From positions 1 through 64,000 of the forward strand of contig CACYLU010000012.1 of assembly GCA_902775375.1 (NCBI GenBank): 64,000 nucleotides of DNA, given 5' to 3'. Each line of letters starts with the position of its first letter. Position 1 is the first letter of the stretch. This document shows positions 42,628 to 52,897 of the stretch, in pieces. The stretch comes from an uncultured Bacteroidales bacterium. GTDB lineage: Bacteria; Bacteroidota; Bacteroidia; Bacteroidales; Bacteroidaceae. The position numbers and the translations under genes are program-made. Below the pieces are notes generated by a model. The model had not been told where the DNA came from. It ran no database searches and saw only the letters and a program-made list of their open reading frames with translations.

Positions 42628-43661
42628 TATTTATTCTTCTTTAGTTCATCTAGTTCTTTACGCAGGGCATTCAGCTCCCGATACATATCTGGCAATTTAC
42701 GTAACACAGCCTGTGATTTAAAGAATGGCTTTTCTTCCATTGGAGGTGAGCCAATCAGTCGGCTGTTATCCTTGATTGAGCTGATAATACCTGATTGAGG
42801 TCCCAAAATTACATGATTGCCAACGGTGAGATGTCCCGTAATACCAACCTGTCCAGCAATCACACACCATTCGCCTACCTTAGCCGAACCTGCCACACCT
42901 GCCTGAGCAGCCATTACTGTATTGGCACCTATCTCATCATTGTGGGCAATCTGAATCAAGTTGTCAAGTTTAACACCTTTGTGTACGATGGTTGAACCCA
43001 TTGTCGCACGATCTACACAAGTGTTGGCACCAATCTCTACATTGTCCTCGATAATAACATTCCCTATCTGTGGAATCTTGTTGTAACCTTCAGGGGTTGG
43101 GGCGAAACCGAAGCCGTCGGCACCAATCACCACACCTGAATGAAGAGTCACGTGGTTGCCAATCTGACAATCGTGGTAAATATTGACGCCAGAATAAATG
43201 AGAGAACCTTCCCCAACACTAGCGTTTTTACCCACATAAGTATGAGGATATATTTGGGTGTTATCACCAATTACAACATCATCGTCAATCACAACATATG
43301 CACCGATATATACATCTTTACCTATTTTGGCACTTTTGGCGATGATTGCAGTAGAGGCAATGCCTTTATTTTGAGTTTTGCTTTGTTCGTAAAGAGTCAT
43401 CAACTTGGCAAGAGTCTCATAAGCATTATCAACCTTAATGAGGGTAGCCTTGATGGGCTTTTCGGGTATGAAATCACGGTTCACCAACACAATGCTGGCG
43501 TCTGTATCATAGATAAAATGTTCATATTTAGGATTAGAGAGAAAAGTGATGCTGCCAGGCTTACCTTCTTCAATCTTAGCGAAAGTATTGACGGTTACAT
43601 CGGCATCACCCACGATTTCCCCTTGTACGAATGAAGCTATTTGTTGTGCTGAAAAGTCCAT
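42627..43661 (-). CDS. lpxD: UDP-3-O-(3-hydroxyacyl)glucosamine N-acyltransferase
   Basis: This enzyme adds the N-linked acyl chain, the third lipid A step. The 344-aa protein has an N-terminal uridine-binding domain (about 1-100, ending near [13 protein letters not shown]), a hexapeptide beta-helix (about 105-310) with the catalytic His in [12 protein letters not shown] (about 238-249), and a C-terminal helix. It is first of the reverse lpxD-lpxC/fabZ-lpxA operon. A TATTTTTG -7 box (complement 43689-43696) is 28 bp upstream, without a clear -33. Confidence 0.96.
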   Translation of the reverse strand: MDFSAQQIASFVQGEIVGDADVTVNTFAKIEEGKPGSITFLSNPKYEHFIYDTDASIVLVNRDFIPEKPIKATLIKVDNAYETLAKLMTLYEQSKTQNKGIASTAIIAKSAKIGKDVYIGAYVVIDDDVVIGDNTQIYPHTYVGKNASVGEGSLIYSGVNIYHDCQIGNHVTLHSGVVIGADGFGFAPTPEGYNKIPQIGNVIIEDNVEIGANTCVDRATMGSTIVHKGVKLDNLIQIAHNDEIGANTVMAAQAGVAGSAKVGEWCVIAGQVGITGHLTVGNHVILGPQSGIISSIKDNSRLIGSPPMEEKPFFKSQAVLRKLPDMYRELNALRKELDELKKNK

Positions 43662-43756
43662 AACTTTTAGTCAATTTTATATTTGCTACAAAAATAATGT
43701 CTTTTTTTGATATTTACTGTATCTAAAAGGCATAAAAAATGTTCTTAAATTCAAAA

Positions 43757-44581
43757 TCAATCTATTTTCTCCAACTGTTTTGCCATTTGACGCTGTAAAT
43801 CCTTGGATGCTTGGCGTGCAGCATCAGCAAAAGCTTGTGTATTGTCGGCATAAATAATGCCTCGACTAGAGTTGACAATTAAGCCGCATTGACTGTTCAT
43901 GCCATATTTGCAAACATCCTCCAATGAACCACCTTGAGCGCCTACACCGGGAACCAATAGGAAATGATTGGGAACAATTCTGCGTATGTCTTCAAATGCT
44001 TGTCCCTGAGTAGCACCTACCACATACATGAGATGATTAGCATCTGCCCATTCTTGAGATTTTCGTAACACTTTCTCAAATAGGCACTCTCCATGTTCAT
44101 CTGTGCTGAGTTGAAAATCATGAGAGCCTTTGTTACTGGTGAGTGCCAGTAGGATGACCCACTTTCCCTCATAGCCCAAGAATGGTTTTACGCTATCTTC
44201 TCCCATATAGGGAGCAACGGTAACTGCATCTACCCTGCCTTCCTCAAAAAAACAACGGGCATACATTGCTGAGGTATTACCAATGTCGCCTCGTTTGGCA
44301 TCAGCAATAATTAATTGGTCAGGGTAGTTGTCTTTGATATAGTTAACAGTCTTCTCAAAAGCTTGCCAGCCCTTCACCCCCATGCATTCGTAGAAAGCCA
44401 GATTAGGCTTATAGGCAATGCAAAGGTCGGTAGTAGCATCAATAATGGCCTTATTGAAAGCAAAGATAGGATCTTCTTCCTGCAATAGGTGTTGGGGAAT
44501 TTTCTTGATGTCGGTATCCAGACCTACGCACAGAAATGACTGCTTACGTTTGATGTTTTCAAATAATTGTTCTCGATTCAT
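43757..44581 (-). CDS. pyrF: Orotidine 5'-phosphate decarboxylase
   Basis: This enzyme forms UMP in pyrimidine synthesis. The 274-aa protein is of the longer PyrF type. The active-site pattern is [15 protein letters not shown] (Lys and Asp, about 95-109), with [14 protein letters not shown] at the start and [16 protein letters not shown] near the phosphate site. It begins 7 bp after DUF4153 ends, in the reverse run purM-prfA-DUF4153-pyrF. Confidence 0.95.
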   Translation of the reverse strand: MNREQLFENIKRKQSFLCVGLDTDIKKIPQHLLQEEDPIFAFNKAIIDATTDLCIAYKPNLAFYECMGVKGWQAFEKTVNYIKDNYPDQLIIADAKRGDIGNTSAMYARCFFEEGRVDAVTVAPYMGEDSVKPFLGYEGKWVILLALTSNKGSHDFQLSTDEHGECLFEKVLRKSQEWADANHLMYVVGATQGQAFEDIRRIVPNHFLLVPGVGAQGGSLEDVCKYGMNSQCGLIVNSSRGIIYADNTQAFADAARQASKDLQRQMAKQLEKID

Positions 44582-44587
44582 AATAAG

Positions 44588-46381
44588 TTATTCTTCAGTT
44601 GTTTTTTTGTCTTCAAAATTAAGAGGAGATTTCTGGAATGCTGCTTCGCTCAGAAAGAGCAAGCCTTCCAGATGCAGGTCTTTCTTAGAAAGGACTGTTG
44701 GCACTACATCAAAAGACCATATCAGTAAAGCTCCATCATTGTTTTCAACCGCAAATGGTTGCTGCTTACTTTCATCAGCTGCAATCTCTTGCAATTGGCG
44801 GAATGGGATACTAAACCGTGTTGTATAGCGTAAAGTATCTTGTGAGTAAATGATATCCATAAATAAGGTGCTATCGGTCGCGTTGAGGTCTTGTTCTCGT
44901 TGCCAATCGTCTATCTGCATTATCTTTTGATAACTACCTTGAGGGAGAGAGGCCATCTCTTCTCGCATGTCGGCAAAAGTAGCTGGGTTTACAGCTGCTG
45001 CGTTAGAAAGCACACTTGGTTCTTCGGAATAAGGGCTTGTTATTAAACCCATAGGCCCGTCAATCCAGCGGGTAATCAGTGAGTCGCCTTGTAGTTCAAT
45101 TTTCAAATAGTTCAGCTTCCCTATCAATATGTCAGCCTCGTGTTTATCCATTGTTTGGATGAGGCTATCAAAACGAGAATGATCCAAAGGCAACTCTACT
45201 CCTGTTCGTTGGAAAATTTCGTCCACTTGATTGAACAAAATACGGCGGGTCGATGCTGTAATGTTCCAAGGCCCTATAGATGCGATGAAAAATACCACAG
45301 CAAATGATATCAGTATCCACATAATGTGCTTAGTTTGATTGAATAGCAAGTAAAAGCAAATAACATAACACCAGATATTGAACAAAAGCACATAAGCGCG
45401 AGCTACAGTAAAACCATAGTCAGAAATACGGCGTCCGATGCCCACCGTCATTAATACCAATAAGGGCAATGCCAAGAAAGCGAACCAGCGAACCAGTTTC
45501 TTGTCGAAAGGCTTATCATCTTGTAAGAGCAGGGGATAGATGAGAGTAGTGATGAATAGCATACCTACCATCATGGTTGTAACCAACCATACAATACCTC
45601 CACTAGGAAGTTCCCAAGTAAAAAGGATATTGAACAGATAGATGTAAAGCGTAATAAGATATGCCCCCTGTAAAGGAACGAACAAAGCATGTACTACTAA
45701 CCGGCCGAAATCATTCATGCGATGGATGATTGTATCATGTTTGTCTGCATCTTTAGGTACTTGCATCATCAACAAAAAGATGTTGATTGTAAACATGCAA
45801 ATGATGATCATCGAGATATAGAGTTCTTCAGGCAAGTTTAAATTGAACAGTTCCTGAATACCCCAAAGAAGCAGTTCAATTCCACCCAGCAAGATAGCAC
45901 TTACCACAGTTGATAGAAATGCCCCTTTGATGATGTGCCAACCAAAGTTCCAAGCTTCGATGTCGTTTTTCTTCCCTATGAAAGAAAGGAAAAATATAGA
46001 AGAAACAAAAAGAAACAGTGTCGCTAACAAACCAATAACAAGCTCCATATTGAAGTCAGCAGGGGTTTGTTGAGAGATAATAAGGCAGTATAAAAACCAG
46101 CTTATTTGAGCTAACAAATGGACAAAGCGAGAGCGTTTGGCATTAGTCTGTTCTTCGCTCCATAAATGAAGGGACACTCCTAAAATCAGAGCAGTAGGAG
46201 GGTAGAAAAAGATAATGAATAATAGTGAATCATTGTTAGGAATCAAGTCCTTGTCCCAAAGTAACAGCAAGGCGATAGCAGTATAGATGATAGTAAACAA
46301 TACAGCAACAGGGAATCTTTTCCATACTGCTTCAAATCGATCTGAAATACCCTTCAATGAAAGACTCTCTATCCACTTCAT
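44588..46381 (-). CDS. DUF4153 polytopic membrane protein
   Basis: The 597-aa protein has around ten to twelve hydrophobic segments in residues 20-385, followed by a soluble C-terminal part (about 390-597). The membrane part matches DUF4153, an uncharacterised family found in Bacteroidetes and others. There is no catalytic motif. It sits between prfA (18 bp) and pyrF (7 bp), so it is co-transcribed with translation and nucleotide genes. I recall prfA-pyrF being adjacent in many relatives, so this gene may be an insertion into that pair. Confidence 0.8.
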   Translation of the reverse strand: MKWIESLSLKGISDRFEAVWKRFPVAVLFTIIYTAIALLLLWDKDLIPNNDSLLFIIFFYPPTALILGVSLHLWSEEQTNAKRSRFVHLLAQISWFLYCLIISQQTPADFNMELVIGLLATLFLFVSSIFFLSFIGKKNDIEAWNFGWHIIKGAFLSTVVSAILLGGIELLLWGIQELFNLNLPEELYISMIIICMFTINIFLLMMQVPKDADKHDTIIHRMNDFGRLVVHALFVPLQGAYLITLYIYLFNILFTWELPSGGIVWLVTTMMVGMLFITTLIYPLLLQDDKPFDKKLVRWFAFLALPLLVLMTVGIGRRISDYGFTVARAYVLLFNIWCYVICFYLLFNQTKHIMWILISFAVVFFIASIGPWNITASTRRILFNQVDEIFQRTGVELPLDHSRFDSLIQTMDKHEADILIGKLNYLKIELQGDSLITRWIDGPMGLITSPYSEEPSVLSNAAAVNPATFADMREEMASLPQGSYQKIMQIDDWQREQDLNATDSTLFMDIIYSQDTLRYTTRFSIPFRQLQEIAADESKQQPFAVENNDGALLIWSFDVVPTVLSKKDLHLEGLLFLSEAAFQKSPLNFEDKKTTEE

Positions 46382-46398
46382 AGCGATAATCCATTGGT

Positions 46399-47511
46399 TT
46401 ATAGTTCACTCTCTTTCATTCGTTCTGCATTCTCAGCCACAATAAGGTGGTCTATGCAATCCTGTATATCACCATCCATAAAAGCGGGCAAGTTGTAGAT
46501 GGTATAATTGATGCGATGGTCTGTGATTCGTCCTTGTGGGTAGTTGTAGGTACGGATCTTGGCAGATCTGTCACCAGTTGAAACCATTGTCTTGCGTTTG
46601 GCAGCAATATCATCTACATATTTTTGGTGCTCTTTGTCGTAGATGAATGAACGTAAGCGAGCTAAAGCACGCTCCTTGTTCTTGGGCTGATCACGAGTTT
46701 CAGTACATTCAATCAAGATTTCTTCAACGATGCCAGTATTGGGATTTTTCCAGTTGTATCGCAGACGCACGCCAGACTCTACCTTATTGACATTCTGACC
46801 TCCTGCGCCACTGCTTCGGAAAGTGTCCCAACGAATCTCCCCTTCATTTATGCTTACCTCGAATGGCTCAGCTTCAGGTAAGACTGCTACTGATGCTGCT
46901 GAAGTATGCACACGACCTTGTGTCTCTGTTACAGGAACTCGTTGCACACGATGCACACCTGATTCGTATTTCAATGTACCATAAACCCCATCACCTGTAA
47001 TTGGACAGATGATTTCCTTGAATCCGCCAACAGCACCTTCACTGGCACTGGATACTTCTAATTTCCAACCTTTACTCTCGCAATATTTTGAATACATACG
47101 GAAGAGGTCGCCAGCAAACAGTGCTGCTTCATCGCCTCCTGTGCCACCACGAATTTCAAGGATTGCGTTGCGACTGTCCATCGGGTCTGCAGGAATTAGC
47201 ATTAGTTTGATTTCTTCTTCCAACTTTGGCTGGCGTTCCTGACAAATATTTAACTCGTCTCGAGCCATTTCTTTCATCTCTGGGTCATCTTCGTTGGCAA
47301 TAATGTCTTTCGCTTCGTCGATGCGGCCCAACAACTCTTGATATTCTTTGCGAGCCGTCATCAGTCGTTCCAGCTCTTTGTATTCTTTGGTAAGCTTTAC
47401 GTACCGTTCCTGGTCAGCAATCACGTTGGGATCTGTTATCAAGGTAGAAACCTCGTCAAATCTCGGTGCCAGGCCATCTAATTTCTCTAATATGTTGTTT
47501 TTGTCGCTCAA
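46399..47511 (-). CDS. prfA: Peptide chain release factor 1
   Basis: This factor releases peptides at UAA and UAG. The 370-aa protein has an N-terminal coiled-coil domain, the recognition domain and the catalytic GGQ in SSGAGGQNVNK (about 232-242). The reading frame begins with TTG (47509-47511) and has no ATG near; the residues SDKNNILEKLDGL match the usual RF1 N-terminus, so TTG is accepted. Confidence 0.96.
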   Translation of the reverse strand: MSDKNNILEKLDGLAPRFDEVSTLITDPNVIADQERYVKLTKEYKELERLMTARKEYQELLGRIDEAKDIIANEDDPEMKEMARDELNICQERQPKLEEEIKLMLIPADPMDSRNAILEIRGGTGGDEAALFAGDLFRMYSKYCESKGWKLEVSSASEGAVGGFKEIICPITGDGVYGTLKYESGVHRVQRVPVTETQGRVHTSAASVAVLPEAEPFEVSINEGEIRWDTFRSSGAGGQNVNKVESGVRLRYNWKNPNTGIVEEILIECTETRDQPKNKERALARLRSFIYDKEHQKYVDDIAAKRKTMVSTGDRSAKIRTYNYPQGRITDHRINYTIYNLPAFMDGDIQDCIDHLIVAENAERMKESEL

Positions 47512-47564
47512 TTTTCAAAAATAATTTGGTCAATGGTCAATTATACAAAGCAAGTTATCTATGC

Positions 47565-48734
47565 TTAGTAAACAAACTCTCCGAACTCGCTTCTAATGAT
47601 CAGTTCCTTATGGTCACTTTCTTCTATGTGTCCCACTACCTGGGCGTCAATATTGAAACTCTTAGATATTGCTATCACTTCGTTTGCATATTCCTTTGGC
47701 AGATATACCTCGTAGCGGTGTCCCATATTGAATACCTTATACATCTCCTGCCAATCAGTACCGCTTTGTTCGTGGATAGTCTTGAACAATGGAGGCACCG
47801 AGAACATATTATCTTTGATCACGCAACAGTTGTCGCCCACAAAATGCAGTACTTTGGTCTGGGCGCCACCAGAACAATGTACCATACCGTGAATCTGAGG
47901 ACGCAGTGCATCCAGTAATTTCTTAACTACTGGAGCATATGTGCGGGTAGGAGAAAGCACTAATTTACCTGCATTCAGTGGGCTGTCTTCCACAGTATCT
48001 GTTAATTTCAGTCCTCCACAATACACTAATTCTTCTGGCACAGCTTTGTCATAACTCTCTGGATATTTTTCTGCTAAGTACTTGCTGAAAACATCGTGAC
48101 GGGCGGATGTTAACCCATTGCTGCCCATACCCCCATTGTATTCGTGTTCATAGGTAGCTTGCCCGAAAGAAGCCAACCCTACAATAACATCACCAGGACG
48201 GATATTGGCATTGTCAATCACATCACTTCGTTTCATGCGGCAAGTTACTGTTGAGTCAACGATAATAGTGCGAACCAGATCGCCCACATCTGCTGTCTCT
48301 CCACCAGTCGCGTAAGCTCCTACACCCATCTCACGTAATTCAGCTAATAACTCGTCAGTACCGTTTATGATAGCAGATATAACCTCTCCCGGAACCAGCA
48401 GCTTGTTGCGACCAATGGTAGATGAAACAAGAATGTTGTCTGTAGCACCTACGCAAAGCAGGTCGTCGATATTCATGATTAGTGCATCCTGAGCAATACC
48501 TTTCCACACACTGAGGTCACCCGTTTCTTTCCAATAAAGGTAGGCCAGCGACGACTTGGTGCCAGCTCCATCGGCATGCATGATGTTGCAATAGTCGGGG
48601 TCACCACCTAAGATGTCAGGAATGATTTTGCAGAATGCCTTGGGAAATATTCCCTTATCAATGTTCTTGATAGCGTTGTGCACATCCTCCTTTGCAGCAC
48701 TTACGCCTCTCATCATGTATCTTTGTTTATCCAT
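47565..48734 (-). CDS. purM: Phosphoribosylformylglycinamidine cyclo-ligase (AIR synthetase)
   Basis: This enzyme forms aminoimidazole ribotide in purine synthesis. The 389-aa PurM is of the Bacteroidetes type, longer than the ~345-aa E. coli form. It has an ATP-binding N-terminal half (MHADGAGTKSSLAYLYW, about 54-70; ATGGETADVGDLVR, about 141-154) and a C-terminal half with GMVHCSGGAQTKVLHF. It is the first gene of the reverse run to pyrF. A TATCTTTG -7 box (complement 48761-48768) lies upstream. Confidence 0.94.
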   Translation of the reverse strand: MDKQRYMMRGVSAAKEDVHNAIKNIDKGIFPKAFCKIIPDILGGDPDYCNIMHADGAGTKSSLAYLYWKETGDLSVWKGIAQDALIMNIDDLLCVGATDNILVSSTIGRNKLLVPGEVISAIINGTDELLAELREMGVGAYATGGETADVGDLVRTIIVDSTVTCRMKRSDVIDNANIRPGDVIVGLASFGQATYEHEYNGGMGSNGLTSARHDVFSKYLAEKYPESYDKAVPEELVYCGGLKLTDTVEDSPLNAGKLVLSPTRTYAPVVKKLLDALRPQIHGMVHCSGGAQTKVLHFVGDNCCVIKDNMFSVPPLFKTIHEQSGTDWQEMYKVFNMGHRYEVYLPKEYANEVIAISKSFNIDAQVVGHIEESDHKELIIRSEFGEFVY

Positions 48735-48801
48735 ATCAAGCTATTAGTTTATTTTGTTTGCAAAGATAGTATTTATTTGTAAGATATGAAAATCCAAAGT
48801 G

Positions 48802-48835
48802 TAAAAACAACAGAGACGGGATATCCCGTCTCTGT
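48802..48835 (-). terminator. Palindromic terminator of the outer-membrane protein gene
   Basis: A perfect 24-bp palindrome, half-site CAGAGACGGGAT (48811-48834), is followed on the reverse strand by TTGTTTTTAC. It separates the receptor gene from purM. Confidence 0.85.
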
Positions 48836-48872
48836 GAATATTTAGAACAATGCTATATATCTCGAATTTTGA

Positions 48873-51275
48873 TTAGAAATCTCTACCTTCAAACAATGAA
48901 CCACTGCCAGTTGATGAACTGTGCTTTCCTCCTGCATTGAAGATATAGCTCAGCGAGAACACGATATTAGGATATTTGGGGCGCACCCAAGTCTCGGAAC
49001 TCAAGCCTGCTGAGGTTCTGCGGTTATAGTATTTAGCTGTATGGAACACATCGTTGGCTACAGCAGCGAATGCTAATTTGCCCTTGAGGAACTGTTGACG
49101 GAAAGCCAAATTGAAATAGGCATATCCGTGCTCCTTGCCTTGTGTCAAGCTTTTAGGACCGATGAAGTGTCCGTCAAACTGTAATCTGCTATCCTTACCC
49201 AAGTTGATGGCATTAATCCAGTTTACTAGGAAAGAAAAGCCATTAGCATCGGTAGTACCTACATGCTGTGCTTTGAAATCATATTGAAACAGACTACCAT
49301 TAAGGGTAGTAGTCCACCAACGAGTAGCCTTGGCAATACCGCTGAACTCTAAACCCCATTCTATTTGACGACCAGCATTGACATTACGGTCGAGGGTCAC
49401 ACCAGGTTCATAAGCCTCACGTACCCAATCTACCACATCCTTACGATGTCTGTAGAATCCTCCGAATGAAATGCTGTGTCCACCATCAAATGAGTTACGG
49501 TAGTTCAACTCAATAGAGTTGATGAACTCGGGCCGGATGTCGGTGCTACCTATCTTGCGAGTATAGTAGTCTTCATAGGTGATATAGGGTTCTGTTTGCC
49601 AGATGCCAGGACGGTTGGTACGCCGAGAATAACCCAATGTGAATATGCCCCCTTTACCTAAATTATAAGATAGATGTGCAGAAGGGAAGAAATCCAGACG
49701 TTTTTTATCGAGGTTACCTCCAGGAATGGTAATCTCTACCAAATCAATCACTCTTTCTGCACGTACGCCAGCATCAAATTCAAAATAGCCAAACTTGTCG
49801 TTCATCATCGCATAAAGTGCATGAATTTGGCGGCGATAGTAGAATGGCGCATGCAGGTCATCCTGCCAAACAAACTGTTCCTTGTCACGGTCCCAATACT
49901 TAATATTGTATTCACCATGCTCGCTATAAGTAGAGTAGAAATAGCCACTTTCAAAATTACCCGTTGGGCTATAATGGTTGCGATAAGTAGCCGTGAAGTC
50001 ACAGTCCCAATGGTGTTCCTCCTCATAGCCACGAGTACCTTCGTAACGCTTGCCACTCAGATCGAACATATTACTCTCTGTATATTCCAAAGAATACCAA
50101 TCATAGCGAAAACGGCTGATGGCCGATAAGTCACTCTTTTCGTTGATTTTCCAGTTCCAAGTAAGCGCTGCTTGGAAAAGATTTTTCTTCAGTTGGTAAC
50201 GGTCGTGACTATTGTAGGTAGCGTCGTTTAGTATTTCGTCTCCTTTTAGACGCAACTCATCATAGCGCATATCTCCACCTCGTGTAAATCTTGTCTGACC
50301 CGTTTGTAAATCAAGAGAGAGGTTATGGTGCTTGCCATCATTATATTGCCAGCCTGCTTTACCAATAAATGAACGGTTTTCGCTGAAGCGTGTACCATCA
50401 GATTCAGAAGTAGTAGTGAAGTCATCCACTATAGTTTTCTTTTTCTGCTGGAAATTACTCTTTCCCATTATGTTGGTAGCCGTACCGCCCACATAAATGG
50501 TGTGTTTCCCTGTTTTGTAATTCAATAAAGCGTCACCCGTCCAAGTTCCCAGAGTACCACCAGAAGCGTTGAACATGCCACTCCATCCATTACCACTAGT
50601 ACGTTTGGTTGTGATGTTGATGATACCCACATCGCCTTCGGCTCTGTAACGAGCTGATGGGGTAGTGATAAGTTCAATATCTTCAATGGATGCAGCGGGT
50701 ATTTGCTGTAAGGCTTGCGTGCCACTCAATGGACTCAGTTTACCATCTACATATACCAGAAAGTTGCTACTGCCTCTGAAAGAGAGCCCACCATCTGCAT
50801 CAACTTGTACAGAAGGGGTGTTGGCCAAGATGTCTACTGCTGTTCCTCCAGAAGCTGCCACTGCTGTGGAACCGCTAATGCGTTGACGGTCCAACTTATA
50901 TACAATCTGGTTTTTCTCACCAACAATGGTTACTTCAGATAGTCCTGTAGCTAGTTCTCGCAGTTCAATAGTTCCTAAATCGATGGTCTGCCCTTCCTGT
51001 ACTGTCAGTTTCTCGCTGACGTAGGGGTCATACCCCATCATTCGTACCATCACCAATACTTCACCTGATGGTACTTTTTCTACATTGAAAACTCCATTAG
51101 TCACCATACCTGAGGCAACTACCTTATCATTGAGGTCTGATACGATGACATCGGCATAATCGATGGCCTGTCCTGTAGCGGCATCAACTACTTTTCCTTT
51201 AATGATGACAGATGATGCTGCATAGAGTGCACAATGTGTACACACCAGCAGCATCGTCAGTAATATTTTTTTCAT
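48873..51275 (-). CDS. Outer-membrane beta-barrel receptor-like protein (OMP_b-brl_3)
   Basis: The 800-aa exported protein has a signal peptide (KKILLTMLLVCTHCALYA). A carboxypeptidase-regulatory-like domain follows (about 22-110, IKGKVVDAATGQAIDYADV). A TonB-type plug comes next (about 118-215, with AVDILANTPSV, LVYVDGKLSPLSG and IITTKR-like end GIINITTKR). A long C-terminal beta-barrel ends in aromatic strands. It fits the TonB-dependent-receptor-like family PF14905. No partner SusD, sigma/anti-sigma pair or metal-uptake gene is adjacent, so the ligand cannot be inferred. It lies 38 bp after lemA. Confidence 0.88.
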   Translation of the reverse strand: MKKILLTMLLVCTHCALYAASSVIIKGKVVDAATGQAIDYADVIVSDLNDKVVASGMVTNGVFNVEKVPSGEVLVMVRMMGYDPYVSEKLTVQEGQTIDLGTIELRELATGLSEVTIVGEKNQIVYKLDRQRISGSTAVAASGGTAVDILANTPSVQVDADGGLSFRGSSNFLVYVDGKLSPLSGTQALQQIPAASIEDIELITTPSARYRAEGDVGIINITTKRTSGNGWSGMFNASGGTLGTWTGDALLNYKTGKHTIYVGGTATNIMGKSNFQQKKKTIVDDFTTTSESDGTRFSENRSFIGKAGWQYNDGKHHNLSLDLQTGQTRFTRGGDMRYDELRLKGDEILNDATYNSHDRYQLKKNLFQAALTWNWKINEKSDLSAISRFRYDWYSLEYTESNMFDLSGKRYEGTRGYEEEHHWDCDFTATYRNHYSPTGNFESGYFYSTYSEHGEYNIKYWDRDKEQFVWQDDLHAPFYYRRQIHALYAMMNDKFGYFEFDAGVRAERVIDLVEITIPGGNLDKKRLDFFPSAHLSYNLGKGGIFTLGYSRRTNRPGIWQTEPYITYEDYYTRKIGSTDIRPEFINSIELNYRNSFDGGHSISFGGFYRHRKDVVDWVREAYEPGVTLDRNVNAGRQIEWGLEFSGIAKATRWWTTTLNGSLFQYDFKAQHVGTTDANGFSFLVNWINAINLGKDSRLQFDGHFIGPKSLTQGKEHGYAYFNLAFRQQFLKGKLAFAAVANDVFHTAKYYNRRTSAGLSSETWVRPKYPNIVFSLSYIFNAGGKHSSSTGSGSLFEGRDF

Positions 51276-51313
51276 GACTGATTTAAAAATCCTTCGTGAA
51301 GGTAAGAATGTAA

Positions 51314-51895
51314 TTAAAACTCTACTTTCGGAGCTTGGTTAGCGCCAGCTTCTGCTTCGAAATAGGCACGTTGCGTAAAGCCCAACATACCAGCAAACAT
51401 GTTACGTGGGAACGTACGGATGGTGGTATTGTACTTCTTTGCCTCATTGTTGAAATTGGTGCGAGCCACGTTGATACGATTCTCGGTGCCTTCCAGTTGT
51501 GCCTGCAACTCTTTAAATTGTTCACTTGCCTTCAGGTCGGGATAGTTTTCAGAAATAGCTATCAATCTGCCTAATGCTGAAGCGAGTTCACCTTGAGCTT
51601 GTTGGAACTCCTGCAGCTTCTCAGGCGTCACATTAGATGGATCAATAGTAATAGAAGTAGCTTTGCTACGGGCATTGACAACAGCCTCAAAAGTTGACTG
51701 CTCGTGCTGAGCATATCCTTTTACGGTATTCACCAGGTTAGGAATCAGATCTGCACGACGCTGGTACTGGGTCTCTACATTGGCCCAAGCAGTATTTACA
51801 CCTTCGTCTAATCCTACCATACCATTATAAACTCCTATTAGCCAAAAGGCAATAATTGCGATGACTGCTATCAGTCCAATTGTTGATTTCTTCAT
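51314..51895 (-). CDS. lemA: LemA family protein
   Basis: The 193-aa protein has one N-terminal membrane helix (GLIAVIAIIAFWLIGVYNGM) followed by a four-helix-bundle LemA domain. Typical segments are VNTAWANVETQYQRRADLIPN, LVNTVKGYAQHE, RLIAISENYPDLKA and RNMFAGMLGF. The function is not defined. LemA is often paired with a TPM-domain protein, as here (56 bp upstream), and the two are thought to act together at the membrane. Confidence 0.92.
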   Translation of the reverse strand: MKKSTIGLIAVIAIIAFWLIGVYNGMVGLDEGVNTAWANVETQYQRRADLIPNLVNTVKGYAQHEQSTFEAVVNARSKATSITIDPSNVTPEKLQEFQQAQGELASALGRLIAISENYPDLKASEQFKELQAQLEGTENRINVARTNFNNEAKKYNTTIRTFPRNMFAGMLGFTQRAYFEAEAGANQAPKVEF

Positions 51896-51951
51896 ATTAC
51901 TTTTATTTTAAAATTTTTAAAAACTTATTGATTAACGGTTCATTGTTTAAA

Positions 51952-52860
51952 CTAGAAATGAGAACCAGCACCACCGCCGCCGCCCATGCCTCCGCCAAAG
52001 CTGCCGCCGATAGGACCTCCGCCACTGAAGCCTCCACCCCCACCAATGATGATGGGACCTCCACCGCCATTTGATACGCTGTTGTATGTGGTGCGCTTGC
52101 GCTTTACCTGGTGTCCACAATTACTGCAAACATAGGTTACTTCATAGGTTTTAGAACTGCTACTTTTATACAACAGTCTGGTTGATTCTTGTTTCAACGT
52201 ATGCTGGCCGCATGATGGGCATTTGCGTTGCCTTCTGTCTGAAAGCCAGGCAAAGTACATCAAGATACCAGCGAAACCGAAAGTCGAGAGCAAGAAATAT
52301 AATAGTGCAATATCGCCTCCCGATTCTTCCTCTTCTTTCTCCATCGACCCGTCCAGACGACCCACCACTTTGGTCATACCAGCTAGCATACCTTCATCCC
52401 ATTTGTTGTCTTTCAAATAGGGAATCATGTCTTGCACCTGTATGCGTTTGCAGATAGCATCTGGAAGATCGCCTTCCAGTCCATATCCAGTATAGAACTG
52501 TATCATTCGTTGGTCAACTACTAGTAATACTACCAACCCATTGTCTTTGCCTTTCTTGCCTACGCCCCAGGTGTTCAATAGTTCGTGGCAGAAATCAAAA
52601 GCATCCACCTCTCCGATGGAAGGTAATGCTGCCACTACTGTCTCAATACCAGTCTTCTCCTCTAAACGGAATAGCATGGCGTCGATGCTGTCAGTGGCTG
52701 CTTGGGAAAGAATGCCTGAAGGATTACATACATATTTGGTTCGATCCTGCAAATGTACTTTTGGCAGATTATCCGGTGTGAAAACCTTCTGCGCACTGAT
52801 GTTAAAAGTGCACAGAAAAGTTGTCAAAACTATGATAAGTGTCCGTATTTTCATCGCCAT
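51952..52860 (-). CDS. TPM-domain membrane protein with zinc ribbon
   Basis: The 302-aa protein has a signal peptide (start M1 or M3, IVLTTFLCTFNISAQ), a TPM domain (about 45-165; ILSQAATDSIDAML, LVVDQRMIQFYTGYGLEGDLPD), a transmembrane helix (about 183-205), then a cytoplasmic zinc ribbon with paired CxxC motifs (CPSCGQH and CSNCGHQ) and a Gly-rich tail. TPM proteins were named for phosphatase-like or photosystem assembly roles; no activity can be assigned. It precedes lemA in the same direction. Confidence 0.88.
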   Translation of the reverse strand: MAMKIRTLIIVLTTFLCTFNISAQKVFTPDNLPKVHLQDRTKYVCNPSGILSQAATDSIDAMLFRLEEKTGIETVVAALPSIGEVDAFDFCHELLNTWGVGKKGKDNGLVVLLVVDQRMIQFYTGYGLEGDLPDAICKRIQVQDMIPYLKDNKWDEGMLAGMTKVVGRLDGSMEKEEEESGGDIALLYFLLSTFGFAGILMYFAWLSDRRQRKCPSCGQHTLKQESTRLLYKSSSSKTYEVTYVCSNCGHQVKRKRTTYNSVSNGGGGPIIIGGGGGFSGGGPIGGSFGGGMGGGGGAGSHF

Positions 52861-52897
52861 TCTATCTTTTAATGGGGTAAAGGTACGGAAAAATACT

